Source: Telmatactis stephensoni (lineage: Eukaryota; Cnidaria; Anthozoa; Actiniaria; Isophelliidae). From it: a stretch of 64,000 bases of DNA. Below the pieces are notes generated by a model. The model worked only from the letters and a program-made list of their open reading frames with translations. It had not been told where the DNA came from and did not search any database. Location: assembly GCA_029948255.1 (NCBI GenBank), contig JALIZF010001467.1:1-64000 (forward strand). The letters run 5' to 3'. Of this stretch, positions 46,513 through 58,265 are shown in pieces. Made by a program: the position numbers and the translations under genes. The first letter of the stretch is position 1. Every line of letters starts with the position of its first letter.

Positions 46513-49500
46513 TTGGGCCAAAACCGAATGCTGGTTAAAAAGTTTCAGCAAGAAAATATGGAGGATGAAAAAGTCAGTGAAATGTCAAAAGAAGAAAGTG
46601 ATCCAGTTGGAGAACGCTTAGAGCCGACAGGGATGGATGAAGTTGCAGCGAATGATGAGGACGACAAAGAGGAAAAAGCTGGTAGTGATCAACCTAAAGA
46701 ACAATTCGATACTCCTCTAAATATAGAAACAAAACAGCTGAGTGATCAAGATCGTCTGTTGCTCTATGAAAAAGCTGTGAGGTAATTTGTTAATTATATA
46801 CATTTGGATCTTATTTCTCTGTGATATCTTACTTATCAAAACCATGATATGTTCTGTCACAGTCCCACACAGTTTTCATAAAGGAAAAGGTCGAATAACT
46901 GATGAATAAAATCAGCTGATCTTATTAGATTAATTGTTATTAAATCAATTAATTATTAAATTAATGTTGATATTAAATTAATTTTGCAATGAAATCTTAA
47001 GTTATCTGAATCAATATTTTGATCAATTGTTAACACTTTTTCTTTTTTGTTGCATGTTTTACAAGACTCAAGGTATGTTCACTTTAGTAAGCTCTTAACT
47101 TTGATCAAATATTTTCTAATTTTTAACTCACAGAATTTATTTTGGTATTCCAGAGAAAAGGCAACACAAGGCATGCCCTTCAGTGTTTTTTATGTTGCTT
47201 ACAAGGACTCAAGGAACGTGCTAACTTTTCTGTGTTACCTGAATGTCTGCACCATGTAAGTTTACAATTGCAATCTAGTTACATTTTGCATATATGATGA
47301 CCTTGAGCAGTTTTTGTATGAGTGTGAAACTTACCACACCGTGCAATGATCATGTCAGTGTTGTGATGTCTATAAAAACATTAGAAACTCCTGCTGTAAC
47401 CATACAGTGTCATTTTCACACTCATACGAAATCTACTTTAATCTACTTTTATTGCAAACTGGTCCAGCAACATCTAATCCAGCAAACTGGCTGTAAAAGA
47501 GGCTGGGAAGCAATATTTGTACACTATAGATTTCTATTGTCAACAGTATGATTTTTGTCAGATTTCATATTTTTGTTTATTTCTTTGTAGATAGCAGAGA
47601 TTTATAGTGCAGAAGAAGACTGTATCTTTTAATGCTTGAGTAATTTTAGTAGGTTATTGATTTTAGACAGATTATGTGTCCTACACTCTTGTGAGAGTAT
47701 ATGAAAATAAGCATCTGAAAATCAGGCTACTAAGAAACAATATTTATTTGGTGGAAAATTAAGACAAAGAAGGTTCAAAGGTTCAAAGGTTTTTATTTAC
47801 CATGTATTGAATAATAAATAATAAATACCATGTATTGAATAATAAATGGAGGGAGTAAGAGTTACAACCCAAGGGGTTAAGACAAAACACTCCTACACCC
47901 AGGTATACTTATAAAAAACACACGAAAGAAATAGTAGAGAGGGAAAATGGGTTACAAAGTTAGTGAAAATAGTATAATAACAATATTTACAATAATAAAT
48001 TTACATATATACTTAACAATATATTAACTATAAATAAGAAGTCACGAAGAAATAAGGAAGTGTTTGAATTTTTTTCTAAAGGACGTAATAGACGAAGAGT
48101 TTTTTATTTCGAGTGGTATTTCATTCCAGTTTCTGGCTGCACTATAGTCCACACCAAACTGACCATAATTCAAGTTTTTTCGAGGAACGAAAATATTTTT
48201 GTTTTTCTTTGATCTTGTATTATATTGATGTGAAAAATTAACTTCTTTAAAATAACTAGAGGATGAAAAAGGTAATTGTTTATTCACACATTTGTAAGCT
48301 ATTTCGGCAAGCTGTAATTTAACTATTTCAAAGATATTTAACATTTTTAACTTTTGGAACAATGGTCTGCTTGGTGCTCTACTGTCAGAAGAAGAAATAA
48401 TTCGCAAGGCGCGTTTTTGTAAAATATGAATGGGCTGAATTCTAGTTTTATAATTTGAACCCCAAATTAGGGTGCCGTACAAAATATGCGAATAGATAAT
48501 GTTATAATATAACTTTTTCATGATGTCTAAGTTGAGAAGATGTCTAGCTCTATAAAGTACTCCTATTGACTTTGCAATTTTACGGCATAGTAGGTCAATA
48601 TGAGTACACCATGTCAGATGTTCATCTAAAATGAGACCTAAAAATTTTGTATATGCAGTTCTTTTAATAGGTAGTCCTGATAATGTAATGTGATCTTTAA
48701 CTGTCCATTCAGATGAGACAGCCATTCAGTTTGCTCAAGCAGAAAAGCTCTATTATGAAACAGCACTCATCACCGTCAACAAAGATGAAAAATCTGCAAC
48801 ACCTGAAGGTAATGATAACAGTATTTTTGTTTAATAATTATTGTTTAATAGTTTTTTGACATAGCTATTGTTTAATATAGCTATTGATTGATACATGTAT
48901 GTGAAAAGGATAAATTACATGAATATGCAGGTAGCACAATACAGAGAATGAATCTCCTTTCTCCACATCCCTTTTCAATTGCCTTTTCCTTGTTTTATTC
49001 TTTCCTTTTTTCTTTTCTTTCCTTTTTTCTCACTTTTCATTCCCATTACTTGCAGATAACTTGACTGGTGCTATTGATGAAGGCAGTACAACAGATTCAA
49101 GTCCACAGGTAAAGTTGTGAAAAAGTTACGGGAGTTAACACGGGGATTGTAGATATGTCACCCCACACATCCAACTGGTTTCCCAAATGGCAAATGTTAT
49201 CCAATCATGAATTACTAACCATTATTAAACTATCATGAGTAAAGCTGGGGATGTTTTCCACTAGCTAGAATAAACACCCACAATCATCATCTACATTACA
49301 AGTGAGAACATTTTCAAGTGTTTTTTTATTTGGAATGTACTTCCCTGATAGGAGACACAAAATTCTTCCAAACCTACTTCTGAAGAAGCACAAAAGGCTG
49401 AAGAATATGAGAAGCTTGCTCATATGTGTCTTAAGCAGCAAAAGTAAGTTGTTTACTACACTTATGACTTGAGTGAGAAACGAGCCAGTTTTGAGACCTA

Positions 49501-51407
49501 TGTTTTGACGTTAAAACTACAATGTTGTTAGGGGCAACGGCATTTGTTTATGACGTTATTCGTTTTTAAGTTAACGGTTAATGGTTTAAATTTGGACAAA
49601 TCACATTTTTGATTTCCCAAGGCATGTTTCAGCTTTCATAAAGCTATCTTCATTTGAATAAAGTAGTTACAAAGTTATGGTAACAATGAACGAGTTCAGT
49701 GAGTTCAAGTTTTAGTAACATTGTAAACAAATGCCGTTGCCCTTAAACAACATTTTGTAGTTTTAACATCAAAACAAAGGTCTCAAAACTTGCTTGTTTC
49801 TCACTCAAGTGATAAGTGTAGTAGTGTTTTATCATCGCTTGTCAATAGTAAATGTATTTATGGTGAGATACTGAAGAGCAACTGTTGTTATGTCTGGGAG
49901 GATGGAGTGGATATAACATGAATTTCAAATGTTGTTACAAACATCACAGCATCAAGACGGTTACAGTACCATGTGATAAGTTGCACATTTATATGAAAAC
50001 TAGTCTTACTATCAAAGTTTCAAGGGACAGAAAAAAGCTCCATGATTGGTAGCTTCTTTTGTTCTGCTGGAAATTCAAGAGGTATTCCATGAATACGATG
50101 AGTGTACTGGTTCCATACTCATTACCAATATATTTGATAACTTAAAAAACCTGATCTTAACTTGATTCTACTATGTTTTAGTCCACAGTTGGCACTAGAT
50201 TATTGTGCAAAGGTAAATGTTAATGTACACGTATACATGTTACCTAACAAAAGTGCTTTAATTAATAGTTCCTTGAACTTTTTTTTCACAACTTTATTGG
50301 ACAAACCAGAAATAACAATTGAAATACAAGATAAAGAAAGTAGAAAAACAACAAAACAAAATTTAACGTAAAACAAAGGCACTGTCCAAGAGGTGGGTAC
50401 AGACGGGACGTGAAGTCCCATGCGAGGTACCCGCCTTGACTAAAGTAACTAAAAACTAGAAAATATCTCCCCAAACACTAAATTTTAAATTATCAAACTA
50501 TTTTCTTGATATTACATTAGGCAGTTAAACTACAGCAATCTTGCTATGGAGAACAGCATCCCATCACGTTACAGACATTAGATTTGTTTACCGTGATTTA
50601 TGCTGAAATGGGCAAACAGCAATACAAAGGTGACTATATTCTATCTGTAGACCACTTAGAGTGATTTCACAATAACCTTTGAAACAAAAATTTAATAGTT
50701 AATGTGTGGTGTGACCTTTCCCTGACAATGAGCTTGCCATGTTAAAAATCAATATGGCATACTGGAATGAAAAGGAGCTGCCTCATTTTCCCTGAAAGAA
50801 TATCTGATTCAAATAGTTATGGATATTAAAAATGCACATTTTTCTAAAGCTGCTATGGAGAAATTTAAAGCAGCACAGGAGAAAGAAAGACAGGCAAAGC
50901 AGTTACAAGAACAGGCTCTAGAGAAAGAAATCCAAGAAAATAAGACTGAACAAAACCTTCAACAAAATGATGATCAGCCTAGTGGCAACACTGATGGTGA
51001 TGAGAAGAAAGATGACGACACCCAACCAGACACAATATCAGGTAAACTCTATAGACAATGAAGTCCAAAACAGTAAAATAACAAAGTTGAAAGGCTTACA
51101 CCTACCAATAACATGTCCAATGGGAAACACACAGCTCAGTCTCCCAGTTATGCCCTCCTGACCAACCAGATTTGTTTCCACAGATACTCAAAGTACAGAA
51201 GACACGGTACAAGTAACAGTGACATCATCTTGTGCTTTGGTTTTATATTTTATCATCACTGTCTTACTAGCTTTACTATTAACAGCAATGTTATGTTATT
51301 TCACTCAAACTGATATACACACTACATATAATTATGTCATTACGAGAACAAAGTTTTATTACTACTATTATTTTGTTAAGAAGCAACCTAATGGGCATTA
51401 CTTTTAG
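46513..51407 (+). CDS. CNST: Consortin-like membrane-traffic protein, 10 exons, 409 aa
   Basis: Exons: 46513-46781, 47156-47255, 47591-47621, 48713-48808, 49056-49108, 49352-49443, 50182-50212, 50521-50629, 50817-51041, 51184-51407 (1,230 nt, all phases consistent). An acidic N-terminus is followed by a TPR-like helical region at residues 90-152: KGNTRHALQCFLCCLQGLKE, LPECLHHIAEIYSAEEDY and ETAIQFAQAEKLYYETALI. This strongly resembles vertebrate consortin (CLHQIGEIYF ... KAVKFIQLERLYHE). A charged coiled-coil stretch (EKFKAAQEKERQAKQLQEQA) comes next. One membrane segment lies at about 353-375 (ALVLYFIITVLLALLLTAML) with a tail of about 34 residues, the same topology as consortin. Consortin sorts connexins at the trans-Golgi in vertebrates. 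Met at codons 7 or 16 could also be the start. The protein is shorter than human (725 aa). Confidence 0.78.
47307..47436. repeat. Foldback MITE, CGTATGAGTG family, in consortin-like intron 2
   Basis: GTTTTTGTATGAGTGTGAAA at the left is inverted as TTTCACACTCATACGAAATC. The interior shares the AAACATTAGAAACTCCTGC pattern with 35089-35239. Confidence 0.82.
47765..48712 (-). mobile_element. 5'-truncated non-LTR retrotransposon, 3' part of reverse transcriptase
   Basis: A minus-strand ORF (stop at 48042-48044) is open for over 220 codons. It encodes the C-terminal part of a LINE RT: LSGLPIKRTAYTKFLGLILD, CRKIAKSIGVLYRARHLL, LYYNIIYSHILYGTLIWGSN, LQKRALRIIS, YNTRSKKNKNIFVPR and WNEIPLEIKNSSSITSFRKK. 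The catalytic half is absent. The 3' untranslated part runs to about 47765 and ends in short repeats (AATAAAAACCTTTGAACCTT on the minus strand). It is inserted antisense in intron 3 of the consortin-like gene. The intact frame suggests a fairly recent insertion. Confidence 0.92.
49455..49825. repeat. Foldback element in consortin-like intron 6
   Basis: ACTACACTTATGACTTGAGT GAGAAAC ... TTTTGAGACCT ... GGGGCAACGGCATTTGTTTA is inverted at 49720-49825 (TAAACAAATGCCGTTGCCC ... AGGTCTCAAAAC ... GTTTCTCACTCAAGTGATAA). Arms are about 110 bp. Confidence 0.85.
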
Positions 51408-52017
51408 ATCACATAAATTATGTTATGCCTGGTTTTCTTTAGCAATGCAAGATAAAGTCAGACACAAGTTGATGCAAGAAAAATGAACCTTCCAGTCTTT
51501 TATGCTTGCACTAGTGCAAGAGAACATGAGTGAGAACATGAGCTTTCATTGCAATTGCTAGTGAGAACCTGGCTTTAAATACTGTGTTGTTCAAGAAAGT
51601 ATCCATATGCCACCATGGAGAGAATTTCCAGAGGGGAAGGGTCAGTGGGACTAGATAATGACAAGGTTTCAGTGAAAGAAAATTTGAAGTTCCACTGTCT
51701 GAGTGGGGAGGGTTAAGGAGGCAGGCCCAATAAACTCCTTGAATGTTGGGACTTGGATATTTACTGGAACCATACATTGTACAGATGTACATGGTTAGAT
51801 ACTCCTCTGAGGAATGCAAGATTAATTTTGAAGCTACAATAGATTAGCAATTTACAAAATTAGCTATTCAAGTTATGTTTTTAGAGTTTGTGGCTTATCT
51901 GTCCACCTCACCTTACTTTCAAAGTTAGTGTCCTTTCTTGTAACATTATTTTATGAAGCAATAAATAAACTGAATCAACATGACAATACAAGTATATGTG
52001 TTTTTACTGTGTGTACA
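51408..52017. other. Convergent 3' intergenic between consortin-like and cyclin H
   Basis: AATAAA at about 51729 and 51961 could serve the consortin-like transcript. No other gene is recognised. Confidence 0.45.
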
Positions 52018-52941
52018 TCAGTTAATATCCATCTCAGTGACCATTCGTTTTTCAGGGATAAGAACATCATCTGCCTTCTTGTCTGTTTTCTTTCTTTTGG
52101 CAGCTTTACTGTCGGCAGGGTTTTTCTCAGGATTGCGACATCCTTTCAATTTTTGCTCCAAGATCTTAATTTGATCTTTAGTTAAACTCTGCTGTCTAGA
52201 ATTCACTAGTGAGATAATGCTTCTAATTTGCCCAATCAACTGTTGGTTTTTCTCACTACCCCCTAGAACCTCCAATATGTACTTTTCAACCTCGGCATTC
52301 TCACACCCATAATGCAATGCAGCAAGTGCGAGCTGTGACGGAGGATAATAGAAGCAAGTATCAGTGTGTAGTAAAAGAGTGAGAAAGTATTCAGCTTTAG
52401 GTCTCCATGCATCTGGGTTTACTAATAGCCTTGTTTTCATGTCGATAATAAATCCTTCCATGGGTCGATAGGGGTTGTGGATTGTCATATGGAAGTCTAA
52501 CTGTTGCATGAGTAACAACTCATGAGAGAGAATAAAATCTAAAGCTTTCTCCCGCCGATCTGCAGGCAGTATTACTACAAATTTCTCTGCTGAAATATTG
52601 TACTCTTCCACCTTACAAGCCATGTATAAGAACACTAAATACATCTCTCTTGGAGGGTGGTCCATCACTGATGTCTTGAGATAAAATCGCTTCATGTAAG
52701 TTACTGCAGTTGCTACAGCTGCACTGGGGATTGGAGGTTGAAATTTGGCTGAAACATCAGTTAATACTAGTTGATAGTAATGTACTAACTTGTGTTCTTC
52801 TTCAGTACTTAGGCATGGGGCATCTTTGTTAGTCTCCCTAAAACGATTTATGTAGTCTAAATTTACGTTCTTTCGTTGATTTTCAACCTCATCTTGACTT
52901 TTAAACATCCAATACTTTCTTTGTGAGCTGCTGTGAAACAT
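52018..52941 (-). CDS. CCNH: Cyclin H, intronless, 307 aa
   Basis: A single minus-strand ORF. The start was set at ATG 52941-52939 (MFHSSSQRKYWMF) because cyclin H proteins begin MYHNSSQ-like; an upstream in-frame Met at 52983 adds 14 hydrophobic residues that the family lacks. Cyclin boxes: PPIPSAAVATAVTYMKRFYL, MYLVFLYMACKVEEYNISAE, LSHELLLMQQLDFHMTIHNP, YRPMEGFIIDMKTR, YYPPSQLALAALHYG. The C-terminus is Lys-rich (AKRKKTDKKADD). Length is close to human CCNH (323 aa). Cyclin H with CDK7 and MAT1 forms the CDK-activating kinase of TFIIH, acting on CDK T-loops and the RNA polymerase II tail in the nucleus. The lack of introns is odd beside intron-rich neighbours and could reflect retroposition or intron loss. 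Confidence 0.93.
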   Translation of the reverse strand: MFHSSSQRKYWMFKSQDEVENQRKNVNLDYINRFRETNKDAPCLSTEEEHKLVHYYQLVLTDVSAKFQPPIPSAAVATAVTYMKRFYLKTSVMDHPPREMYLVFLYMACKVEEYNISAEKFVVILPADRREKALDFILSHELLLMQQLDFHMTIHNPYRPMEGFIIDMKTRLLVNPDAWRPKAEYFLTLLLHTDTCFYYPPSQLALAALHYGCENAEVEKYILEVLGGSEKNQQLIGQIRSIISLVNSRQQSLTKDQIKILEQKLKGCRNPEKNPADSKAAKRKKTDKKADDVLIPEKRMVTEMDIN

Positions 52942-53447
52942 TATTAGATAATATTTGAGAAGAAAATACAAAAAAATCTTCAAGAAACTGTGACCTCCTT
53001 CACAGCTTTACCGCGCAAAGATTTTAGCATGCGTGAGCCCGCAATGTAGTGTGTCAGAAATTTGATTCCAAAGTCAAAAATTTACAAATTAACTCTTTGC
53101 CCTTACAGATTTTATATCACCAAACTCTTCGTAAAAAGTCAGAAATATTTTCCTCAAATTTCAAAATACGTTTATTTCTGTAAAATTGTTTTTCATGTCA
53201 TTAACACAAATAATAACATGAATGCTTGGTCTTCCTGTGTCTTCAGCCAGCGGGTTTTCCATCCCCAGTACATAATGTGTACCATACATGAATTACCTGC
53301 CTGAGAAGGAATCTCCATGCATGGAACTGTGATATTGTTTTGGTATAAAACATACAAAATGTCCACCAAATGAGGGGAAGAGGGATACGACATCCTTTTT
53401 GGGTTAATGCTAGAAAAAAAGCTGATATAAATTACAGGTTTTCTGCG
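52942..53447. promoter_or_regulatory. Candidate bidirectional promoter, cyclin H / ANGEL
   Basis: 506 bp lie between divergent start codons. No core element is confidently placed; support is geometric. Confidence 0.4.
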
Positions 53448-56400
53448 ATGTCTGTTGACAAATCTCAACATGAAGAGATGAGAACAACTTCGACTACCCA
53501 TAATCAGCAACAGGAAGATGGTTTGTAGAAACTCAAATAAGCTTAAAATCTGAGTATTTCTCGCTATTGATATTGCTTAGGACCTTGTAAAATTATTCAG
53601 TGTTATAAAAATGGGCTAACGTTGATTATTTACTTCATATTGTTCAATTGTACGTGGTAATATAGTTCTATATAGCCCAGCACCATTGCTAGTTTGAGGT
53701 CTCATTAATTGACTGCAAGGAAGTTTAGGCAAGACCACACACACACCAGTAAGACCACTTGCAGCACCTCGGAATGCAGCTTATTAATAGGCTCCAATTC
53801 TCAGGAGATTGAAATTCTTTTGTTTTGTCCTCTAAATTCTTGGGTTTCATATGACGTCATTTTCAATTTCGTTGGAATTTTCATCATCTGAAAGGCAGGT
53901 TTTTAATAGAATATTCTCTGGTTGAAAGCACATGGTGGTCAAACATTGACCACGATTTGAACCAGATAATGAGATTCATCAGCTGTTTGAAACCCAGCAA
54001 TTGAGCTGCTTAGGCATCATATGAAAGTGATCTATAGTGTTAAGGGGCTCTTTAACCTCCCTCCGATGTAAGTCGTGGACCTCAATGAACTGAGTTAAGC
54101 AGTGGTAGATATATTTAGTTTTTGGCGCTTTTCGCCATTATTGCTCGTCATTGAAAAAAATATCCTCTTAATTCAGTTCTAGTATTTATTTATTTCTAGT
54201 ATTTCTAGTATTTTCTATCTGTTCTGAAGTCTTATGTTAATAGACCTCTTTACCTTCGTTGTTTGTTGTCCCATTTCAGACCACGTGATGTCACTCTTGG
54301 GAATTAATTCTTTCTTATATTAATAGATTAACATTTTCATAATAAAAGAACAATTCCCAAGAGAATGTCACATGGTCTGAAATGGGCAATTTGCATACGA
54401 AGGTAAAGAGGTCTATTCCCATCCTTTTCTTTGTTTCAATTCCAGAGAGAAAACCAAAAGTCAGAGTAGAGCCCACAGAGATTCCTGACAAACCATCACA
54501 ATCAGGTGCTAAGGAGAGTGATGCCAAAAGACAAAAACTTCATGAAAATGTACAAGAACCAACAAGATCAAGTCGACCCCCTAACAAACCCCTATTTCAT
54601 AGTGCTAGAGCTGTTGGTAGAGACTGGCATTATACCAGAAGAAATGCAAAAAGACACAGAACTAGAAGTGTTTCTTTCAAAATCATCTCATACAATGTAC
54701 TGGCTGATTCTCTTCTTCATTCTCATCCAATGCTTTATGAAGATTGTGAAGAATGGATGTTAGAATGGGAATACAGAAAATATAATTTACTTCAAGAAAT
54801 ATTGCATTATGATGCTGATGTAAGTGAAATAATGACAATTCTGTAGCATTTTAATTTCAAAAATACCAAAAATTCTACAGCAGTCATCCTCAGAATATTA
54901 AAACTGAGTGACCTTACTAAAATAACCATGTATCCTATATATAAGAGGACGGGATGCTTGTTGGAAATTTTAAAAATGACCCCTAAAAGGTACCAAAGTC
55001 ATACCCGGGTGGGTGTGGCAATACATGTTTTTACCCCTAAAAGGTACCAACTCAAAAACACTAAATTTAACATTTGGCATATTTTAGTTAATCAAGCGAT
55101 CAATTTTGTCTATTTATATACAAACAATTTGATGGTTGTGCAATCCGATCTTTGTTTCCAGTATTTGATCGTTGATGGAGGAAAAAATTACCCTAAAAGG
55201 TACCAGCTAGGTCTCTAGTAGTCCACTAAAGTGTGGGACACCCTAAAATGTACCAAATCGCTGATTTTGACCCCTAAAAGGTACGACAAGCATCCCTGTC
55301 CTTTTCCGACCTGAGAACCCCCCCGGGGTATCACCACCATCAACGTAGATAATTTTTGGGTTTTCCTGATCTGACAATCATATGAAAGGGAGGAATTAAC
55401 AACAACAACAACAACAACAATTCTTTATTTGCACTCAAATTAACAAAATTAACAAACAGATTTAACAATTACAAATTACAAAGAGATAAATAAATAAACT
55501 TTCAAATAAGGTGAGATACGATAAATTAATTATTAATTATTAATTATTAATTATTAATTATTAATTATTAATTATTAATTATTAATTATTAATTAACTTG
55601 TGCAAATGCCTTTTATCCAACCTCAATCCACATTTGCCATCCACCTGGTGGTCCATTGAGGCCATTTGCATAAGCAGCACCCCTTTTACACAATAGACCA
55701 GTTTCGAATTCCATTTTGCTCAGGCTTAGCCTCGAATCCAAGTAAAATATTCATGAATTTTAGCAAAAACCTTGTTGAATTCTAAAGTATTCTCTTTGTT
55801 TGTTCATTACATTCCATCGAACTGTTGCTAAATTTCTATGGAATAAATTTTGTGTAATCGAGGCTTAGCCTGAGCAAAGAGGAACTCGAAAATGGAGTAT
55901 TGGCAGATCAAAAAAAACTAAAATCCAACTGAAAGTTTGAATTTGTTGTTGGTTGTGATACAAAGATTTTTGCAGTAAGAAGTCAGAACAAGCACATATG
56001 GTCATCAAAGATTGAAATAGTGATATAACTTTTGTTTGGAAGACTTATACTAGCAAACTTGTTTGGTATTTTTTGCAAATACAGATTCTGTGTCTTCAAG
56101 AGGTTGAGGAGAAGCATTACAATGACTGGTTTTATCCAGAACTAAATAAGGCTGGTGAGTATTCAGTCTGGGGCCATTGAGTTTTATTAATTTTGAGTAG
56201 GACTCAGTCACAACTCATCTTGTTTATAGGATATGATGCCCTATACAAAAAGAGAACAGGCCACAAAGTTGATGGATGTGCAATATTCTACAAGAGTTCT
56301 AAATTCAGTCTTCTTACACATCGCATGTTTGACTTTAGAATGGATCAGGTTCCTATCATGAACAGGGATAACATTGCCATGCTAGCACTTCTTCATCCTA

Positions 56401-57359
56401 GATACAAAGACGGCAGTACTTGTACTGAGACCGCCTTGTGTATTGTTAACACTCATCTGTTATTCAATCGAAACAGAGGAGATATCAAGTTATTACAACT
56501 GGCTTCACTGTTTGCAGAAATTGATAAACTCAAGAAAGAATTCATAGTTGACAGAAGTTCAAAGAAACCTTCCACGGGAATCCATAAAATCCCTGTTCTT
56601 CTTTGTGGTGACTTCAACATGACTCCTTTCTCTCCTTTGTACCATTATATTTCCAAAGGATTTTTGAATTACCATCGGCTCAGTAAGAAAGACCTATCTG
56701 GGCAGAACTTTATTCATAGGCATGGATACTATGATAGAGATGTGCTAAGTAGTAATATTATTCCTAAGGAGATGGGTTTGACCAACATGAGTACATGGGA
56801 CCTGGAAACAACTCAAGCTTGTTCCACTGCTACAAGTTCACAAGCATGTAGTGTGTTTGCTAGAGATGACTTAGGTAGGAATAACGACTCTGGATGGCAT
56901 GAGTACAGTGCAGCAACTTCAACAGGTTCCTCCCAACCCTTGGCTTTACCCAGACATCAACCACATGGACAGAGTAGCACTTCCAGTTATCATACTGAAG
57001 CAGCCATGGAACAAGGTCCTTCAGATCTTCCCAAACCAAAGCAATTTGATCCATTGAGTACAGTTATTAGACACAAACTGTATTTCTGGAGTGTGTACCG
57101 ACATGTTTTTCAAAATCATGAAAGGGAGGTGAGCACGTACCATGGCAATGAACCAAGTTGTACTGTGGACTTCATATTTGCTTCCCCTGGACGAGATGCT
57201 ATGTGTAATAATTGTAGACAGAGACACAGTGTAATGGAACTGATTGGAAGTTTGAATCTTTTGACAGAAAGAGAGGTTAGAGCTTTAGGAGGACTGCCAT
57301 CATCACTATTGTCATCAGATCATTTAGCATTAGTTGCTTCATTTGCTCTACATTTGTGA
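53448..57359 (+). CDS. ANGEL2: ANGEL-type EEP nuclease/phosphatase (CCR4-nocturnin family), 4 exons, 548 aa
   Basis: Exons: 53448-53520, 54446-54819, 56085-56154, 56230-57359 (1,647 nt, stop TGA). The domain (about residues 100-548) has all EEP signatures: SYNVLAD (Asn108), LQEVEE (Glu155), GHKVDGCAIFYKSSKFSLL, NTHLLFNRNRGDIKL, LLCGDFNMTP (Asp300, Asn302), CTVDFIF and SSDHLALV (His537). These metal- and nucleic-acid-binding residues are intact, so the enzyme should be active. Length matches human ANGEL2 (544 aa). Human ANGEL2 has been reported to remove 2',3'-cyclic phosphates from RNA; ANGEL1 is the paralogue and not excluded. A Ser/Thr-rich insert (ATSSQACSVFARDD ... STGSSQPLA) lies in the last third. 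Exon 1 (MSVDKSQHEEM) is predicted only from phase and donor fit and is less certain. Confidence 0.9.
54239..54417. repeat. Foldback MITE in ANGEL intron 1
   Basis: AATAGACCTCTTTACCTTCG ... CCCATTTCAGACCACGTGAT is inverted at the right (CACATGGTCTGAAATGGGC ... CGAAGGTAAAGAGGTCTATT). Its right end is 28 bp from the exon 2 acceptor. Confidence 0.88.
54944..55306. repeat. Inverted-end element rich in CCCCTAAAAGGTACC
   Basis: GAGGACGGGATGCTTGT is inverted at about 55285-55303 (ACAAGCATCCCTGTCC). CCCTAAAAGGTACCA recurs about five times in direct orientation inside. It lies in ANGEL intron 2. Confidence 0.7.
55391..55510 (-). mobile_element. Probable LINE/SINE 3' tail fragment with (TTG)n
   Basis: On the minus strand, sequence ending AATAAAGAATTGTTGTTGTT continues as a TTG repeat, as expected for a short-repeat-tailed retroposon end. 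No coding part is seen. Confidence 0.45.
55523..55595. repeat. (TTAATTA)n heptanucleotide array
   Basis: About ten perfect 7-bp units in ANGEL intron 2. Confidence 0.95.
55696..55900. repeat. Foldback MITE in ANGEL intron 2
   Basis: GTTTCGAATTCCATTTTGCT CAGGCTTAGCCTCGA is inverted at 55858-55896 (TCGAGGCTTAGCCTGAGCAA ... CTCGAAAATGGA). Confidence 0.82.
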
Positions 57360-57361
57360 CA

Positions 57362-57560
57362 TTGGCCAATAGTTTTATTAGTGTTGGTTTCCGTAGGATT
57401 AGAAAGGCCTTCAACCATCCTCTTTCATCGCACATTTCAAGTGCTGGATTTGATTATACAGTTTGGCCAATAGTTTTATTAGTGTTGGTTTCCGTAGGAT
57501 TAGAAAGGCCTTCAACCATCCTCATTCATCGCACATTTCAAGTGCTGGATTTGATTATGA
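57362..57560. repeat. 106-bp direct duplication just after the ANGEL stop
   Basis: TTGGCCAATAGTTTTATTAG starts at 57362 and again at 57468. The copies are nearly identical through GGATTTGATTATGA/TACA. They lie in the 3' untranslated region. Confidence 0.93.
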
Positions 57561-58265
57561 CTGCATAATCAAATGTTTGTATACAATTAGTACAATTACT
57601 ACAATGTGAATTGTAAACTATACAAATCAATGTAATTTGAACATTTTTCTTCTAAAGTTTTCTATTGCAGTTAGTGCACAAAATCAACAAATGCAATTAC
57701 ACCCTTTTGCATTAACATTAGATACTGTTTATCTTTGTTTCTGAGATAAGTCATATTTGACTTAAGGAGGCTCGAGGCAGTTAACTCCTAGTGTACCTAG
57801 CCGCTTTCAAACGACTATAACTTTGACAAGAATGATCTGATGTGCTGGCCATTTTCACATAATGCTAGACAAGGATCAAAGTTTTCAAAAATGAAAAATT
57901 GGTTTGTAGAAGTTTATTCTTTGTGACGTTATCATGAAGTCATTGAAATCATTTGGCGCTCATTTTCTCGAAAAATTGACCTAAACTTTCAAAACGGCCT
58001 AAATTGGTCGAAAGTATTCATGAAGGCACCTCTTATTGTGCAATTTAAAGAAAATCAATGAGAGCGTTTTCGAGATATTACGCGATGAATATTTTCTTGG
58101 CCAAATTTTACAAATTTGAGCGCGTCGACGCAGAGATTCCAAATTCGGGGCTTTCCTTTTTATTTATGATTTTTTTTTTGCAGCCAGTATGTATATGTGT
58201 ATAAAATCTACCTCCTTGTTAAGTATGAAAAACATTCAGGCTTTCTTTCCAAAGTTATGATTTTT

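Noticed and set aside
47154..47259. Consortin-like exon 2 starting at 47154
   Set aside because: That phase gives EKATQGMPF..., not the TPR-like sequence. Starting at 47156 (after AGAG) restores RKGNTRHAL and all later phases.
52942..52983. Upstream Met for cyclin H
   Set aside because: It would add 14 hydrophobic residues not found in cyclin H; the MFHSSSQ start fits the family.
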